Below, piece after piece: positions 1 through 12,045 of a stretch of DNA of 64,000 nt (positions within the stretch are counted from its first letter, which is position 1; each line of letters begins with the position of its first letter). A program made the position numbers and the translations under genes. The notes below the pieces were generated by a model that saw only the letters and a program-made list of their open reading frames with translations, had not been told where the DNA came from and did not search any database. The stretch is from Neckera pumila (taxonomy: Eukaryota; Streptophyta; Bryopsida; Hypnales; Neckeraceae): the NCBI GenBank assembly GCA_963969595.1, contig OZ018412.1:16618501-16682500 (forward strand). The letters are read 5' to 3'.

Positions 1-457
1 TGCAGAAGTAACGGTACAAGTAGTATAAGTGCTTGCAATTCTCGTATGCTTGATGCCCTCTAATAGCGAAAACAGACATCTGAACAAAATCCGAGTATGT
101 GCATGTGGGGAACATGCCCAATGTAATTCAATGTACATTTTTGTTAGGATCTGCTCCAGTCTCCAATGACACTATTGCACCTAAGCCTGGAAATGGAAGC
201 AAGGTCACTCCCAAAATTTGTCTTCTAATGTTGCCAGCACTTTCCCACTTGTTTCGCTATTCTGTAGTTGGTGCACTGGCATTTCTCCATATGGTTCAAT
301 TGTTTCGAACAGTTGGATATACATTTGCATCTTGTGGCTGTGATTGATCATACAAAACACTCCTGAAAATGTTAGACATGTTGAAGAGTCGTCGGTGCGA
401 CAATATAGGGCGCTCTTGGAGACGGAAGCCAGTATGTTGAAGATAAAATGTTTCTTC

Positions 458-3400
458 TCAGCTGAGGTTGGTCCCAGTCAAAACAAGCCAAACCTCGGAA
501 ACCTCAGGCCTATCAATAACATATTTGTGCTTTGTACCTTTGATACATTGTTCAATGTCATCCCAACAAAACCAATAGTCTGCCACCACTTCTTGCTTAG
601 TCCCGTAATCTTCCTTTCTTCCATGATACATGGGAGCTGGAGTTTCCTTTTGTCCTCTTGCAATTTTTGCAGTGCACTTGATATTGGACATCCGTTGCTG
701 AGCTTGACATTAGGCATTTGATTTGTGGCTGATCCTTACAATGTGCCACTTTGATGTATCGCAATTGCTTTCAAATGCAATAGTAACATGTTGGGATGTT
801 TGCACCTCCTTCTGTTTTCCTTTGCCCTTGGAAGTCTCCACAAAAGCCATAGTGGACCTTGTTTGCACACAAGGTTGAGAAAAATTGACTTTGTCAGGTC
901 GATGAGAATCTCCTGCATCGCCAATAGGAATATCCAACTTCCTCTTCGTGCTTCCAAAGATCTCTTCACCTTCCAAATGCGGTATGCATTATGCAAGTTC
1001 CAACACCCTCAGTTCCAGGTAATGTGTTAAGAGCCTCAGCCATTTTCTTCGGGTCTCCACTTCGTCGTGCAGCTCTCAACTTCAACTCACCCTTGGATGG
1101 ACCAGATCCACATGTATGTCCTTTTAAGTAAGCATGGTAGTTAGTCATTTGTGTCCATGCACAGGTACTATCATCGCAAGTGGCATCAAATAAATTGTTG
1201 CCCCGGTTGCCAGACATTTGAAGCCACTTGTTATGAATTATTTTCGACAAGTTGCACGAAGGCATATCTGCCAGCTCTTCCAAACTCAAATCCTACAAAA
1301 CCATCCCGGAAAAACATCATTACACTAGTTAAATTTCATACATCAAACCATACAACTACTATGAACTTGAACAACTAAGTTCATTTCTATTGCAAATGGA
1401 ATAAAGAACATTTCAATGCTCAAAACATGATATTTACATATATATTTTTCTTATTTCTCTACAAAGGAACATCTCAACTACTACTGAATTTCACTTATAA
1501 AACAAAAAAGCACCAGTTCTTAATATTGCTCTTTGATTTTTTATTTTATTTTCAACAATTGACCAAAAAGGGGGGTACCATGAGGTAGCCAATAAACCCT
1601 TGTCAAATCCAACAGGGATATTTTGGCTCCCTCACAATACCCCCATTTCTGGTCAATCGCAAGAAAAAAAAAAAAAAAAAAAAAAATGAAATGGTCATCA
1701 TCAAAAACAAATTTTTACTTGTTACTCATGCATGCCTACTTCAAATCAAATATGATGAAAAATAAAATTGAACACCAGAATTCAAAAGAAAATAATAGAA
1801 CTAAAACATTTTAATTTTGTATGTACTCATCATTTGCATGAAGCCTTTCCATTGCCGATACTTGAAATGCTAAAATGCAAAGCCAGTGGTCTAAGTGATG
1901 AAGTGCATCTTCAATGGCTGCTCCAGACAATAACCACCAAGATCGAATTGCAAGGTAACATGCTTCTGCCTCTTCCATATTCTTTGCATCTTTGTGCTGT
2001 TTGCATAGTGTGTTGTATTGCTGCTGGAATGCTTCCTTGATGTACTTCTGAGTGTTTTTTTGAAGAGAAGTACTCCAATGCAATAAGCACGTCCTTTCAC
2101 GATTATCCATTTTGTCATTGGCAAAACCTGATCCGTAGACAATACGGACCGCATTCCAATTGGCCATTGCGCTATCTGCCATGAATCCCTTGAAATTTGG
2201 GTGATCTATTCCGTGTCGTGATATAACAGTATTCAAGCACTTCCAAAATTGCACCTAGATCTTGGTATCTTCAAACTGCATATCGCATGTTGAAATGGTC
2301 ATCACCTTCTTGTATTCTGGATCATACACGTGGCAAGCCATCATGGTCCAATCCTTCATTCGTTTTACGTGGTCAAACATCATCCACGCATTCTGCAAAT
2401 GAGTCTGCAGATTTCCTCCTAGTTGCATCCGCTTTACCAGATCTACTCCACTTCCTGGCCCTTTGGTGAGCATCTTGAAAATGTACACTTTCTCTTTTCC
2501 TTGGCCAGGGAAGACACTGTTGTAAATGTATTCAAACCTTGATTCCTTCTTCATCGTCATTATGTTGTCGATAACACCTCTTTGGTTGTTTGAGCAAAAT
2601 GAAGATATGACATTCCGGATATTCAGATTGCTCAAATACTGATAGCGATCCATGACCTCTTCCAATTCTTTTCCCTTCAACATTTCCTTCTCTCCTTCTC
2701 CGTTGTGAAATAGATACTTGACAAGAAGTCTTTGCTAGCAGAAAGAGCAATTGCAGAGTTTGTGGCTGTTGGTGTCTTGGCCATCTGCTCTGCAATTAGT
2801 TCGCAAATTTTCTCTGTAGAATCTCTATACATGCCCTTTACAACAAGGTGAGCATGTTCTCCAAAGTGAATCGCTGCCCTACTCCTTTTCAGATTACTAC
2901 TGTAACAATAGTAAATTCTAGCATCACATGTGTCTAAATACGTAGGTGGTTTTTTACATATCTTGCAGGCTAGAGTACACTCTTTTGAAGGACTATCTCT
3001 TATCGTAAGAGGGAACAACGTATAACCAATCCACTCTATTTCATTGTGTTTGGAAACCCTCTTCAAGTAGTCACAGTCTGGATTGTCACAAGCAAAATGG
3101 CCGATGTAATATGACTTACGGAACTTGAGGTTGTTGGAGTTGTGAATGTTTCTTGTCATCAACTTGCACCACGGGTGTCCATCATAACGCCGGTCCATTC
3201 CCTCCAAGTTTCGGGCCACAGAGGAAGACAAAGATGGGTGGCATGGAGGCAATTCAAATATGACATTCCCGTCAAATATTGCAGGAAGGTATTGAACAAG
3301 GTGATGCTTCACTGCATTAAAATCCACTGTGGACAATTCATTTCTAGAATGATGCATAGTGGACAATCTCTTCAAACACTCCATTATGCTAACTCTATCG

Positions 3401-4038
3401 ATTGGACTTGGATGCAACGGTGGTCGTGACGACAAAGATTGCTAAGGACTATTGGATGGGGTATTAGATACCAAATTCACCATAGTCTCCTCATGCGATT
3501 CAACTTGCACACAGGTCGATTGCTTAAGAAGTGTCAAATCTAGAGACTCTCCTTCCAATTCGCTAGACAACTCTATGATAGGATCTAACTTCTCGACCTT
3601 CACTGTTCGGAGAATCGTAGGCTCATGAAGGACTAGAAAAACCTCACGAGGTGGACTAGGAGAGATAGTTTGCGTGATGTAAAGCATATCAACTGTGGAT
3701 GCATCAGACTGGCAACTCAATATCTCAGTTGAAGCTGATAGCATAGACAACGGGAGGCCGTAAGCTCTATAATTTCCTATAGCAAGATACCAGTAATGAC
3801 CATCTTCTTCCATGGACTTAACTACGGAAACTGACTGCAACACCTCACTTGATACCAACTTCCTCTCCTCCTCAACATAGATAGAAGACTCCACAAATCT
3901 AAAGCGGATGTGAAGAAGATGGCTGAGAACTTTTGCATGACCTCCCTCAACCATTGGAAATACAAGGGGAACCTCATAACCATCTACGTGAATAGAAGCT
4001 ATGAAAAACAAGTCACTCAGAGAATTATGCAAATACAA
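458..4038 (-). pseudogene. Degenerate MULE-like transposase with WRKY-GCM1-type zinc finger
   Basis: Read on the minus strand, one long protein can be followed in pieces from 4038 down to 458. The N-terminal part (4038-3442) ends at an in-frame TAG and resumes in the same frame. The 3435-2677 part has a Cys/His cluster (CDNPDCDY, CKICKK, then HFGEHAH) like the WRKY-GCM1 zinc fingers of plant MULE transposases. After a frameshift near 2680, the 2683-1811 part carries a transposase-like core: CDMQFEDT, FMADSAMANWNAVR, ERTCLLHW. A second TAG interrupts it at 2255. The C-terminal part (1290-710, then 691-458 after another frame change) begins behind an acceptor-like TTTTGTAG, so 1291 to about 1820 may be an intron; it also holds a 23-base A run. 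The Mutator-like assignment rests on motif order and is an inference. With two stops and at least two frameshifts it is dead. I did not find terminal inverted repeats or a target duplication. Confidence 0.6.
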
Positions 4039-4551
4039 GAAATCGGTTCATGATCAGTGGTGATTGATCTTAGATAAAGACTTCAACCTTTGTAAATCTG
4101 AGACCGTAAAAATATGATGACAATACCATGATGGAAGCTGGGGATTCATATTCAGTATAAATTAATAGCACAATTGTGAGGTCACCTACCAAGCATTGTA
4201 TAAGCAAGCGCCATTTAGGAAAACTTAAAGTGAGCAAGGCAGCTATGTCAGGTACATTCCAAATCCTTGCATTTTAAATTTTGGCGCATCCAAATTCATT
4301 ACCAATTATTCCAAAATTGGATTGAGGCACCTTGGAAATGGTTAAAGTGATAGTTCTATTCACAGTAGCCGTCGTTGTGTCATTATTGTTCACAACGCGT
4401 GAAAGAAGTTATTAGGATTCATGGCTGCCAATTTAAATGGTGCTGACATTGACAAACCTCTTCTAGGCTGTTGCATTAGTGGTTGAGTGTTAAGCTTGCT
4501 TTAGTATATATAAGTACTTTTCACTTCTTCAAAGATAAGTCTCTCTTGATG

Positions 4552-5022
4552 ATCTGATAGTTGCGAGCCATTTACTTCTTGTTGTTGTTTTTGGCAGGTG
4601 TATGCTCTCACTTCATGCTTCTAGAGGATTGTAGCTCTCCATCTATTGTTCTAAAGCAGTTCGATCATCGTAGGGAGCGTATGTCTCTTTACTTCTCCTC
4701 TAGGAAAATCTGATAGTTGAAAGTTATTTCCATTTGGCTGCTTTATTCTGTTGGTGTCTTGGCTCGCACCTCATGCTTATAGAGGGTTGTAGCTGTCAAT
4801 TTGTTGTTCCGAAGCAGTCCAATCGTTGTAGGAAGCGTACCTCTCTTTACTTCTACTCTACGAAGATCTGATAGTTGAGAGCCATTTGCTTTGCCCTGCT
4901 ATATTTTGCATTTGTATGCTCCCACTTCATGTATATTGAGGATTATAGCTCTCCATTTGTTGTTCCAAAGCAATCCAATCAGCGTAGGAAGCGTATCCCT
5001 CTTTACTTTTCCTCTAGGAAGG
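4552..5022 (+). repeat. Three tandem copies of a ~157-bp exon-like unit
   Basis: Units start with ATCTGATAGTTG at about 4552, 4708 and 4866 and end with a segment like CTCTTTACTTCTCCTCTAGG. Each copy has an open stretch of about 35 codons in the same relative frame, with the pattern SHxMxxExxS...VPKQSNxxRKR..SLYF. The first two copies run into TGA two codons later; the third continues into a longer frame. Copies differ by scattered substitutions, so the triplication is not very recent. Confidence 0.8.
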
Positions 5023-5349
5023 CACTTAGGAGATCAAGAATGACTCAAAGAAAGAAGGTTGTGTCGAAGACAAGTCAGTTGACACTCAAGAACTTGAAGA
5101 AAGCTCTTCGCTTTCAAGGAGAAGGTAGTGGTGCAATAGAGGAAGGTATGCTGCAAAACATGGACTCAATCAAAGAAATCAATGAAGATACAAATACCTT
5201 ACCAGTTGTTCATGTAAGCATTATTCTATCCCATTTCTTTGCTTTGAAACATTTTATATTTGTTGATTCCATTCTATTCTTCGTCATAGCAGGTACCAAT
5301 GTCAGAATCAATTTTCTTTGAAGTGGTATTAGGTGTGCATTCCAATTGA
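4875..5349 (+). CDS. Hypothetical two-exon coding fragment downstream of the tandem repeat
   Basis: An open frame from 4875 reads through the third tandem unit into a basic, Lys/Arg/Ser-rich stretch (RRSRMTQRKK, then LTLKNLKKALRF) and an acidic tail. A good donor (CAT|GTAAGC at 5213/5214) and acceptor (CATAGCAG ending at 5292) keep the frame and add 18 codons to a TGA at 5347-5349. I do not recognise the product. The adjacent broken copies and the MULE relic suggest a captured or decayed gene fragment rather than a working gene. A start upstream of the repeat cannot be excluded. Confidence 0.25.
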
Positions 5350-7040
5350 TGTCTCCTGAGCGGCATTTAGAAATTGCTTGTGCAAACTTTATGAGAAGGT
5401 TAGGCTGTAGCGTGCTAATCATATCCAAACTATTCGTGTTGAATGCATAAATTTGTTCAGAATATATTTATCAAACATTTTTGCTTGAATATTTGAGGTG
5501 GAATATCCTTAAAAACCAGTGAGCGCGTAAAGAAATATTATTATGTAGTTTGAATGTCAATTAAGTAGTACAGCTTCCCTTTAAAATCACATGCAGTGTA
5601 GATGTGTTTAACTAAAATGAATGCATTCACTCAATAGTAAATTATTTGAATATTCAATGGAAGTACTTCAAGATAGTAATGAGAAATATGACGCTGGAGT
5701 TCACATTTCACACAATGATTAAATGATCAAATTTATTCACTCAAGAATAAAGAATTACGAGCTTTCACTATGCTACCAATTATGTTATAAAATACATGAG
5801 CAATTCCAACCTGATGAATTTATCCCATAATGTTTGGTTAGCCAACCTAAGCAACTATAAGAGGATTCATGGAGAATGATTTAACATGTACAAGTACAAT
5901 CGGGAACTACTTGCCACAGTGAATTGTAATGGAAGTTCCCGGTTGTTCTTGTATGTCTTTTGTCAAAATTTAATTCACATGTTACCCAGAGCCTAAAAGT
6001 GTTGAGAAATTTTTTATTTTAACCAATAGTATAAATTTGGGCTACGTTGATTATAGTCCTTGAATGGATATTATGTCTTTGAATGGGTGCATTTCTATAA
6101 TGTGATGATGGTTTCAGGATCCACTTTTATGTGCATTTTCTCAAAAAACATATAGATAGTATTATAATGATTGACCATCACAGTAAAAAAGAACTATAAG
6201 CTTGAAATCAATAAAGGACTATAGACTGCTCCGAGTGACCTCAAATTAACATGTGCTAATTATTATATTTAGTGCATTTGCTAGAAATTGGATTGATAGT
6301 GTGTTGTTCAAAAAATCTAAATTAAAAATAATTTTAAATTTGTAGAAGTATTATATTTAGTAGTTTATAATGAAGGATAAAAGTTCATTGCTGATTATAT
6401 ATACATGAAAATCAAAATTCTTCTAACCAAAGGTGATTATGTTTTATTAAATAAATATTACTAAATTCTTCTATTTAGAATTTTCAAGATTTACAGAAGA
6501 AGAGGTCATTATCAATATTTGTTGTTAAATAATAAATATGTAGTCTAAGGATATCACCTCGGGATATCACGCAGATAGAAACTCTTGATATTTAACATGT
6601 TTAGTCGGATATCAATTCATATCTCTAATCCAAGGATATCGTTTTAAATTGCTCCTATTCTTGTGTATCAATTGCTATTATTCCCGGGAATAATTTGCTA
6701 CCATTTCCAAGTATAATTTGCTTCAAGTTTCAAACCGTAAATTCTAGCTCAGGATTGGATTCCATTCTACACAGTAGAAGTAGACGCGTCGTATCTTGAT
6801 TAGTTCAGCATGCAGACAAGACGTAAGTAATTCTGGAATCAATTGAGAGCTCAAAATTTCATCGAGACTTGAAAGATCATCAAACATGCTTTACAAGATC
6901 AGTTGTTCAACTGTAAAGGAAAAACCTGTTGTGAAAGCAGAATTCTCCATAGTCTCATCTTATCTATTAGCCAGAAGTAGCAAAGACTAGAAACATTAAA
7001 CCATTAAAAAGTTGTGGTTTGGGATGATCGACAGAACTTC
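5350..7040. other. Gene-free AT-rich stretch
   Basis: No convincing exon, tRNA or terminal inverted repeat was seen on either strand. The sequence is AT-rich with short open frames only. A cluster of GGATATC-like words lies at about 6545-6650. Confidence 0.6.
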
Positions 7041-7045
7041 AACAG

Positions 7046-7900
7046 ATGCTTGTCTTCCTTACCTCGGTGGTAACAAACGAATCTAGGTCCATTGCGTGTG
7101 TTCTTGGTTCTTGGACCCTTCGTCTTTTCACTTCAGCTAGCTCAAGAAAAGCAGCTTCTCCGCAAATACTGGTTGACGATAGGATGGGGCTGCCTGACAA
7201 CGAAGAGAGGGCGGCCAATATTGGAACAGCTAGACATTAACGAGGCAAATTTATAGCATAGGCAAGTTCTTGATGCTGGCTGAGAATAGAATTTGCGCTA
7301 TTGCACAGGGGACCATCTAGTGACGCAGCAATTCCTTGACTTCAGGGGATCATTTAGTGCGTGTTCCCAGGGATTTTTGAGCGGTTTAACAAGCTTATCA
7401 AATTCAACTTGCGTGCTTAAAAGGCAGCTTTTAGAGATTGGAACACCTGATCTCACAGCAGGAATCACGGTCATCCATTCAGCATGGAGATAAGAACTCC
7501 AATAGAGACTGCCGAGCGCCTTTTCCGCTGAAACAAGTTGTCTCCCCCCATACATGTTTTCAAAACCAAACTTCTTCCAAACTCACTTACTGCACCACAA
7601 GTTTGCCATAATGCCATTGAATTCTCTTGACTTGACTTAGATTCAAATTTTTCTTTGCACTTGTTTGGTAGTGCAAAGAAACACTGCAGCTATGAAGAGA
7701 ACGACAAGGAGCCAGGCCAGGGAGCAGGAAGATTCATTGGAGGAGGAAGCAGCGCTACAACAGCATTTGACCAACGTCCTAAAGGTAAAGATCTTGTTTA
7801 ATGCAGTTTGCCACATTTTGCTGTTTTTGAGCTGTTTTTGTACGATCAGATTGTTCTTGTCTAGATTCTTGAATTCAAACTTCTAGCAATCTCAAGAATC
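7046..7900. other. Higher-GC island with possible decayed exons
   Basis: Base composition rises relative to both flanks. On the plus strand, 7671-7785 looks like an exon: an acceptor-like TTTGGTAG precedes it and a donor GTAAAG follows it. Its reading is charged (KRTTRSQAREQEDS, then a Glu-rich stretch). On the minus strand, 7555-7298 is open for 85 codons without recognisable motifs. Neither could be joined to further exons, so this is probably the remnant of a gene or retroelement. No function is assigned. Confidence 0.25.
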
Positions 7901-9038
7901 TATTCCGATCAACACTGCGCACCATATTTGACATAGCACCTATAGCCAATTTCAGAGTTTTGAAATTGTCCCGATTTAAGGTCATAACTTGATGCTGTAC
8001 CAAATCGATGAAGTCACCTTGGTTTAGGTCCTCAATTCAATATTGTAATAGGATTGTAAAGAATAGCTTCATGCAAATGCATCCTGGTATGTTTGATTGA
8101 AGTCTCCACATTTGTACAAATTTTGAAGACGAAAAAAGAATAAGCAAATTCTTGGACATAAAATTCTGGTGATATCCTATTAGTTGTAGCAATGGTTTTT
8201 TTTTAAATGGTTGTAAGTGACTAAAATTTTGGAAAAATGAACTCCCATTTTTGAAAAATTAAAATACCGACATCCACGGTCAAAGGTCTATTATCCACCT
8301 TTTTCTAACAAAAATTTCCCGCTCACAGGCTTACAGGCTTACACGCTAGCAATCATGCAATTGATTTGAATCATTTTCAATTTTCAATTTTTATTTTTAT
8401 TCAAGAATGCATGATATCATTTTCTATTTTTTTAACAATATATAATGTTACTTTCTTTGAACAATCCCAAATGATGTGTTTCAACTTGTATATGTTTATC
8501 ATTGGTACATTGACAATTGCAATTGGTACATGTATACTTTTTCTATTAAAGAGCGCTTTTAGAGTCTCACCTATATTAAGAACACCTTGGTAGTCACTTG
8601 TGGGCACTTTGTTGTTGCCAAAGCCAAATTAAAAATAAAAGTAGTTTTTTTATTTTTTATTTCATTATTTTTTTGAAATTCAATATCTTTTCTTTTATGA
8701 ATCAAAATGCCACAAAACAAATCCCATACACTCCTCCTTGTTGAGGGCTTTCTGACAATACTAAAAATACAATTGAGAGATGCACAACCCATTGAGATCT
8801 TATCCTAACAAACAACCTAGCTTAACCTTTGAAAAAAAAGGGTTGGAGACTATAGAAATCATCCCTTTTGCTATTGTTTAAACAATGGGCTTAAAAAAAA
8901 TACAAAGTACTCATTGGAAGTCAAAACTATTGTAGAAGACCTCCCCTTTCTACACAAACTTCCGAGGATGAATAGTTGCACTTAGAAAGATTCTTTGTCA
9001 TTCATTGGGAAAAAAATGGCCATGGGCATCCTTCAAGG
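7901..9038. other. Gene-free AT-rich stretch
   Basis: Homopolymeric A and T runs and short frames only. I found no supported gene or clear element boundary before the degenerate TTAA-element end at about 9039. Confidence 0.55.
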
Positions 9039-9670
9039 ACTATCCCCTAAATGACCAAGGCCAATTTTTTGTTGAAAAACATTCAAAATTGCCATTTCTA
9101 GAGCAAAGAGTAAGAAATTTGAAAGTTTTTTTTGCACATCTAACCATAGAATCTTATATCTAACTAGTATGAAAATTTGTGGAAAAAATTTCAAAATCTT
9201 TGACCACACAGATTGCAAGATATCTACATTTGAAGTAAAAAGTCCCATTTTTTATAACAATCAGTAGCCTTCAAAGAGGCTGCCTTTCCTTCTTTAGAGT
9301 CCTCATCTATTAAATTCATCCTTTCAGCATTAACATAAGCTTTGATATAGGGATAGTGGCAGTACATTATGATATGCTCCATTTTCTTTTGTTAATTCTA
9401 GGTTCAAAACATACAAATTAGCAAATATTTGTAGAGAAAGATGGTTTGCCAAAAACCCAAAGAATCTAATTTTTAATACACTATTGCAATCTAATCATTT
9501 GCCATCAATAACTTATTTTGGGTTTTCAAGTGAGAAGACAACTCTTTATATACACGTGGGGTGGTAGGAGGTAGAATAACCCATGTGGAATAAATAAATA
9601 AGAATTTGTAGTTTCTCAAGCACTTATAGTTAAGTCAAAAACAAAGAATTATGTTAAATGTAGAATTTTA

Positions 9671-10842
9671 GACCTCATTTAGGCATAGTAGAATAACTTT
9701 TTCAAAGAACTTTTAACTAAAAAAAGTTGGTAAATAAAGATAAGTTTCACTTCCAAAAATTCTTTTGGCATTTTGAATCTCCAATAAAAAATTATGGACA
9801 GATTTGAGAGAGGCTTTTTAAAAATATTAAAGAAAATGTCCATTCCAAACCCTCTGAAATTTGTCCATAACTTTTTATTAGAGACTCAAAATACCAAACA
9901 GATTTTTGGAGATGAACTCATCTTGATTTACCAACTTTTCTTAGTTCCCAGTTTCTTTAACCCCTAAAGTTTCATGACTATATTTTCACCAAAAACTCTC
10001 AAAAATTGCCATTTTTTATACAAGTACCAAATTTTGAAAAAAAACTTTATTTGATACATATAACCGTAGAATCTTATAGTATGCTGACTTGAAAATAGGT
10101 GGTAAGAATTTCAGAAATTTCCACCACGTGGATTGCAAGATATAAGCATTCAAATTTGCTGAAATCATTTTTTTGGCCCTGCACTTCACAAGCTCATTCT
10201 TCGATGAATAAATGTCCAAAATGATGGTGCTTCTTTGGATTTTTTTTCCTAAACAAGTTGGCTACATGCTTGAAAACTTTCACTTCATTTGGAATGATAC
10301 AACATATAGGGAAAAAATAGGAAGTAGATAATAGCAGACAATGATTCAAAATACTAATTTGTCAAGAATTTAATTATGGAAGTGAAAAATGCCAATCCCA
10401 ATTGTTGTTACATTTAATGAACAATCTACATCCTGTGAAATTACTTTTTTCAAGAAATAATGAAAATTGAGTAAGTTAAACAACTTCAAAGTTTGTTTTA
10501 GAGTAGAGAATCCAAAATTGCCCGCAAACTAAAATATACAACTCTAGAAAACCAATTTCAAGTTTTTGTTTCTAAAAAAGTATTTTTTTTAATCTGCGCG
10601 AACTGCCCAATTACAAAAAAAAATAACATATTAGGCCATAACTTTTGAATTGTATTTCCAAATGTCATGAAATTTAGTGCATATGAAAAATATTCCTCGT
10701 TTCCACCTTCTAAATATTAAAATTTGGGCAAAAAATATGGAAATCTCCAATCACACGTATCTGCCCTAAATTTCTATGTAGCCAAAAAACGCATGTTGGT
10801 CCTTCAGGGATTAAAGTTATTCTACTATGCCTAAATGAGGTT
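9671..10842. mobile_element. Hairpin element of family H, interrupted by a TTAA element
   Basis: Arms 9671-9800 and about 9845-9956 plus 10815-10842 are inverted copies. Both outer ends read GACCTCATTTAGGCATAGTAG when read inward. Internal landmarks (TTATGGACA, AAAGTTGGTAA) match the hairpins at 37633 and 38644. Removing 9957-10814 with one TTAA restores the right arm. Confidence 0.65.
9957..10814 (+). mobile_element. TTAA-type (piggyBac-like) element, subfamily A
   Basis: 858 bp bounded by TTAA on both sides. The left terminus is TTAACCCCTAAAG; the right, read inward, is TTAATCCCTGAAGGACCA. No open frame of note, so it is non-autonomous. The host arm of the surrounding hairpin shows the empty site with a single TTAA. 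Related copies are at 26238-27161 and 41059-42472, with a terminal fragment at 40799. Confidence 0.75.
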
Positions 10843-11966
10843 TGAAATTCTACTTCAAACACAATTCCTACTTTTGACTTAATTATGAATGGTTGAGGCT
10901 TCACTCATTCTAATTTACATATCCCATATAGTTTGTTTTACCTCCTATCACCTCAAATGTATATATATAGCTTTTCTATCATACAAAAATCAATTATATT
11001 TTGGGTTTTCAAAATATAAAATATATAGGTGTAAAACGTTGGTTTTTGTGTGTTTGGTTCGATGGATTTAAAATGCTGGTTTTCTTTTAATTTTTAATCT
11101 GCTTTATGCAATTGCGGACGGCTAACTTACTGTAATTCTTTGACAAAACCAACGTTTGTACTATTAGCTACTAATGGTGTGGAATATACCACACCATTCC
11201 GTTGAGGGGAAGGCAGCCTACCACTTTGCTACTGAATGTTATATTTTTTTACACATTGCGGGACTAGAATATTTGACTTTGAACCTTATTAACTTTAATT
11301 TTTTGCACTATAGAGTTTTGAGCATTAAATCTTTATGGTGGAGAATTGAATTGAGAGTCTAGGAAAAAAAATTCAAAAAAACTTAATTTTTATACTTCAA
11401 AAAATTGTTAAGCAGAAGTAGGTACAAGTTAGAAGGAAAGTCTAAATTATTAATATCTCTAAGATGGAATTAAAATGCACTAATCCCAATGGTGAGATTT
11501 TTCTAGCAAGCAACTAAAACATGTGGATTTTTTTTTAATTGTAAAAATTGCATTCAAGAAATGAATCATACAAGTTATTTTTTGAAGAAGATACTCTAAT
11601 TGTCCAAAAAACAAAATTGTCCATAACTTTCTCATAACAATTTCAAATGGAATGAATAAAAGCTTTAAAGGTAGATAAAATATAATCTATGAGGAAAAGA
11701 AAAGAAAAGAAAAGAAAAAAGGAATAAATTTTTTGAATTTTTTTTTTTGCTGCCCCCTTTTCCTTCCCCCTTCCAAGTTCCGAGTTGTTTGGAGCATAAC
11801 TTTTGTTCCTGGGCACCAATTGATAAAAATTATATTCCCACGAAGCAATTTAATTTTCCTATCTTTAAAAAAAGTTTCAAAAAATCAAGACAAAATTTCA
11901 ATCGGTAGGTACCTGCCCAAAATTCCATTTGTCCCTAAAGGAACAATGGTCCTGTAAGAATTAAGG

Positions 11967-12045
11967 TACACTCCCTCAATGAAAATAATACAAGTGTTTC
12001 TTTTTACAAAGGAAACACTGGTATAATTTTGAGAGAGAGGGAGTA
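11967..12045. mobile_element. Short Stowaway-type MITE
   Basis: A 75-bp inverted repeat is flanked by TA on both sides. It starts CACTCCCTCAATG and, read from the other end, CTCCCTCTCTCTC. The arms continue with matching AAAATTATACCAGTGTTTC-like sequence. The CTCCCTC end and TA target are typical of plant Stowaway/mariner MITEs. Confidence 0.7.

Larger units (their letters stand above)
9254..11242. mobile_element. Large foldback element (family G) inserted in the TTAA element
   Basis: The ends are inverted: ATAACAATCAGTAGCCTT on the left against ATAACATTCAGTAGC read inward from the right, followed by a shared AGGCTGCCTT. Inverted similarity returns at about 9530-9950 against 10815-11010. The flanks show ATTTTTT on both sides (9247-9253 and 11243-11249), a likely 7-8 bp target duplication. 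The equivalent uninterrupted sequence is at about 24010 in the 23797 element. No transposase is encoded. Superfamily is uncertain; hAT or MULE are possible. Confidence 0.65.
9039..11964 (+). mobile_element. TTAA-type element, subfamily B, split by a nested insertion
   Basis: The left end (TCCCCTAAATGACCAAGG at about 9043) and the interior to 9253 match the element at 23797-24720. The match resumes at 11243 and runs to the right end, which ends in TTAA at 11961-11964. The intervening 9254-11242 is a separate foldback element. The outer left TTAA is degraded (CTAT). No coding capacity. Identity rests on alignment by eye with the 23797 copy over most of its length. Confidence 0.65.
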
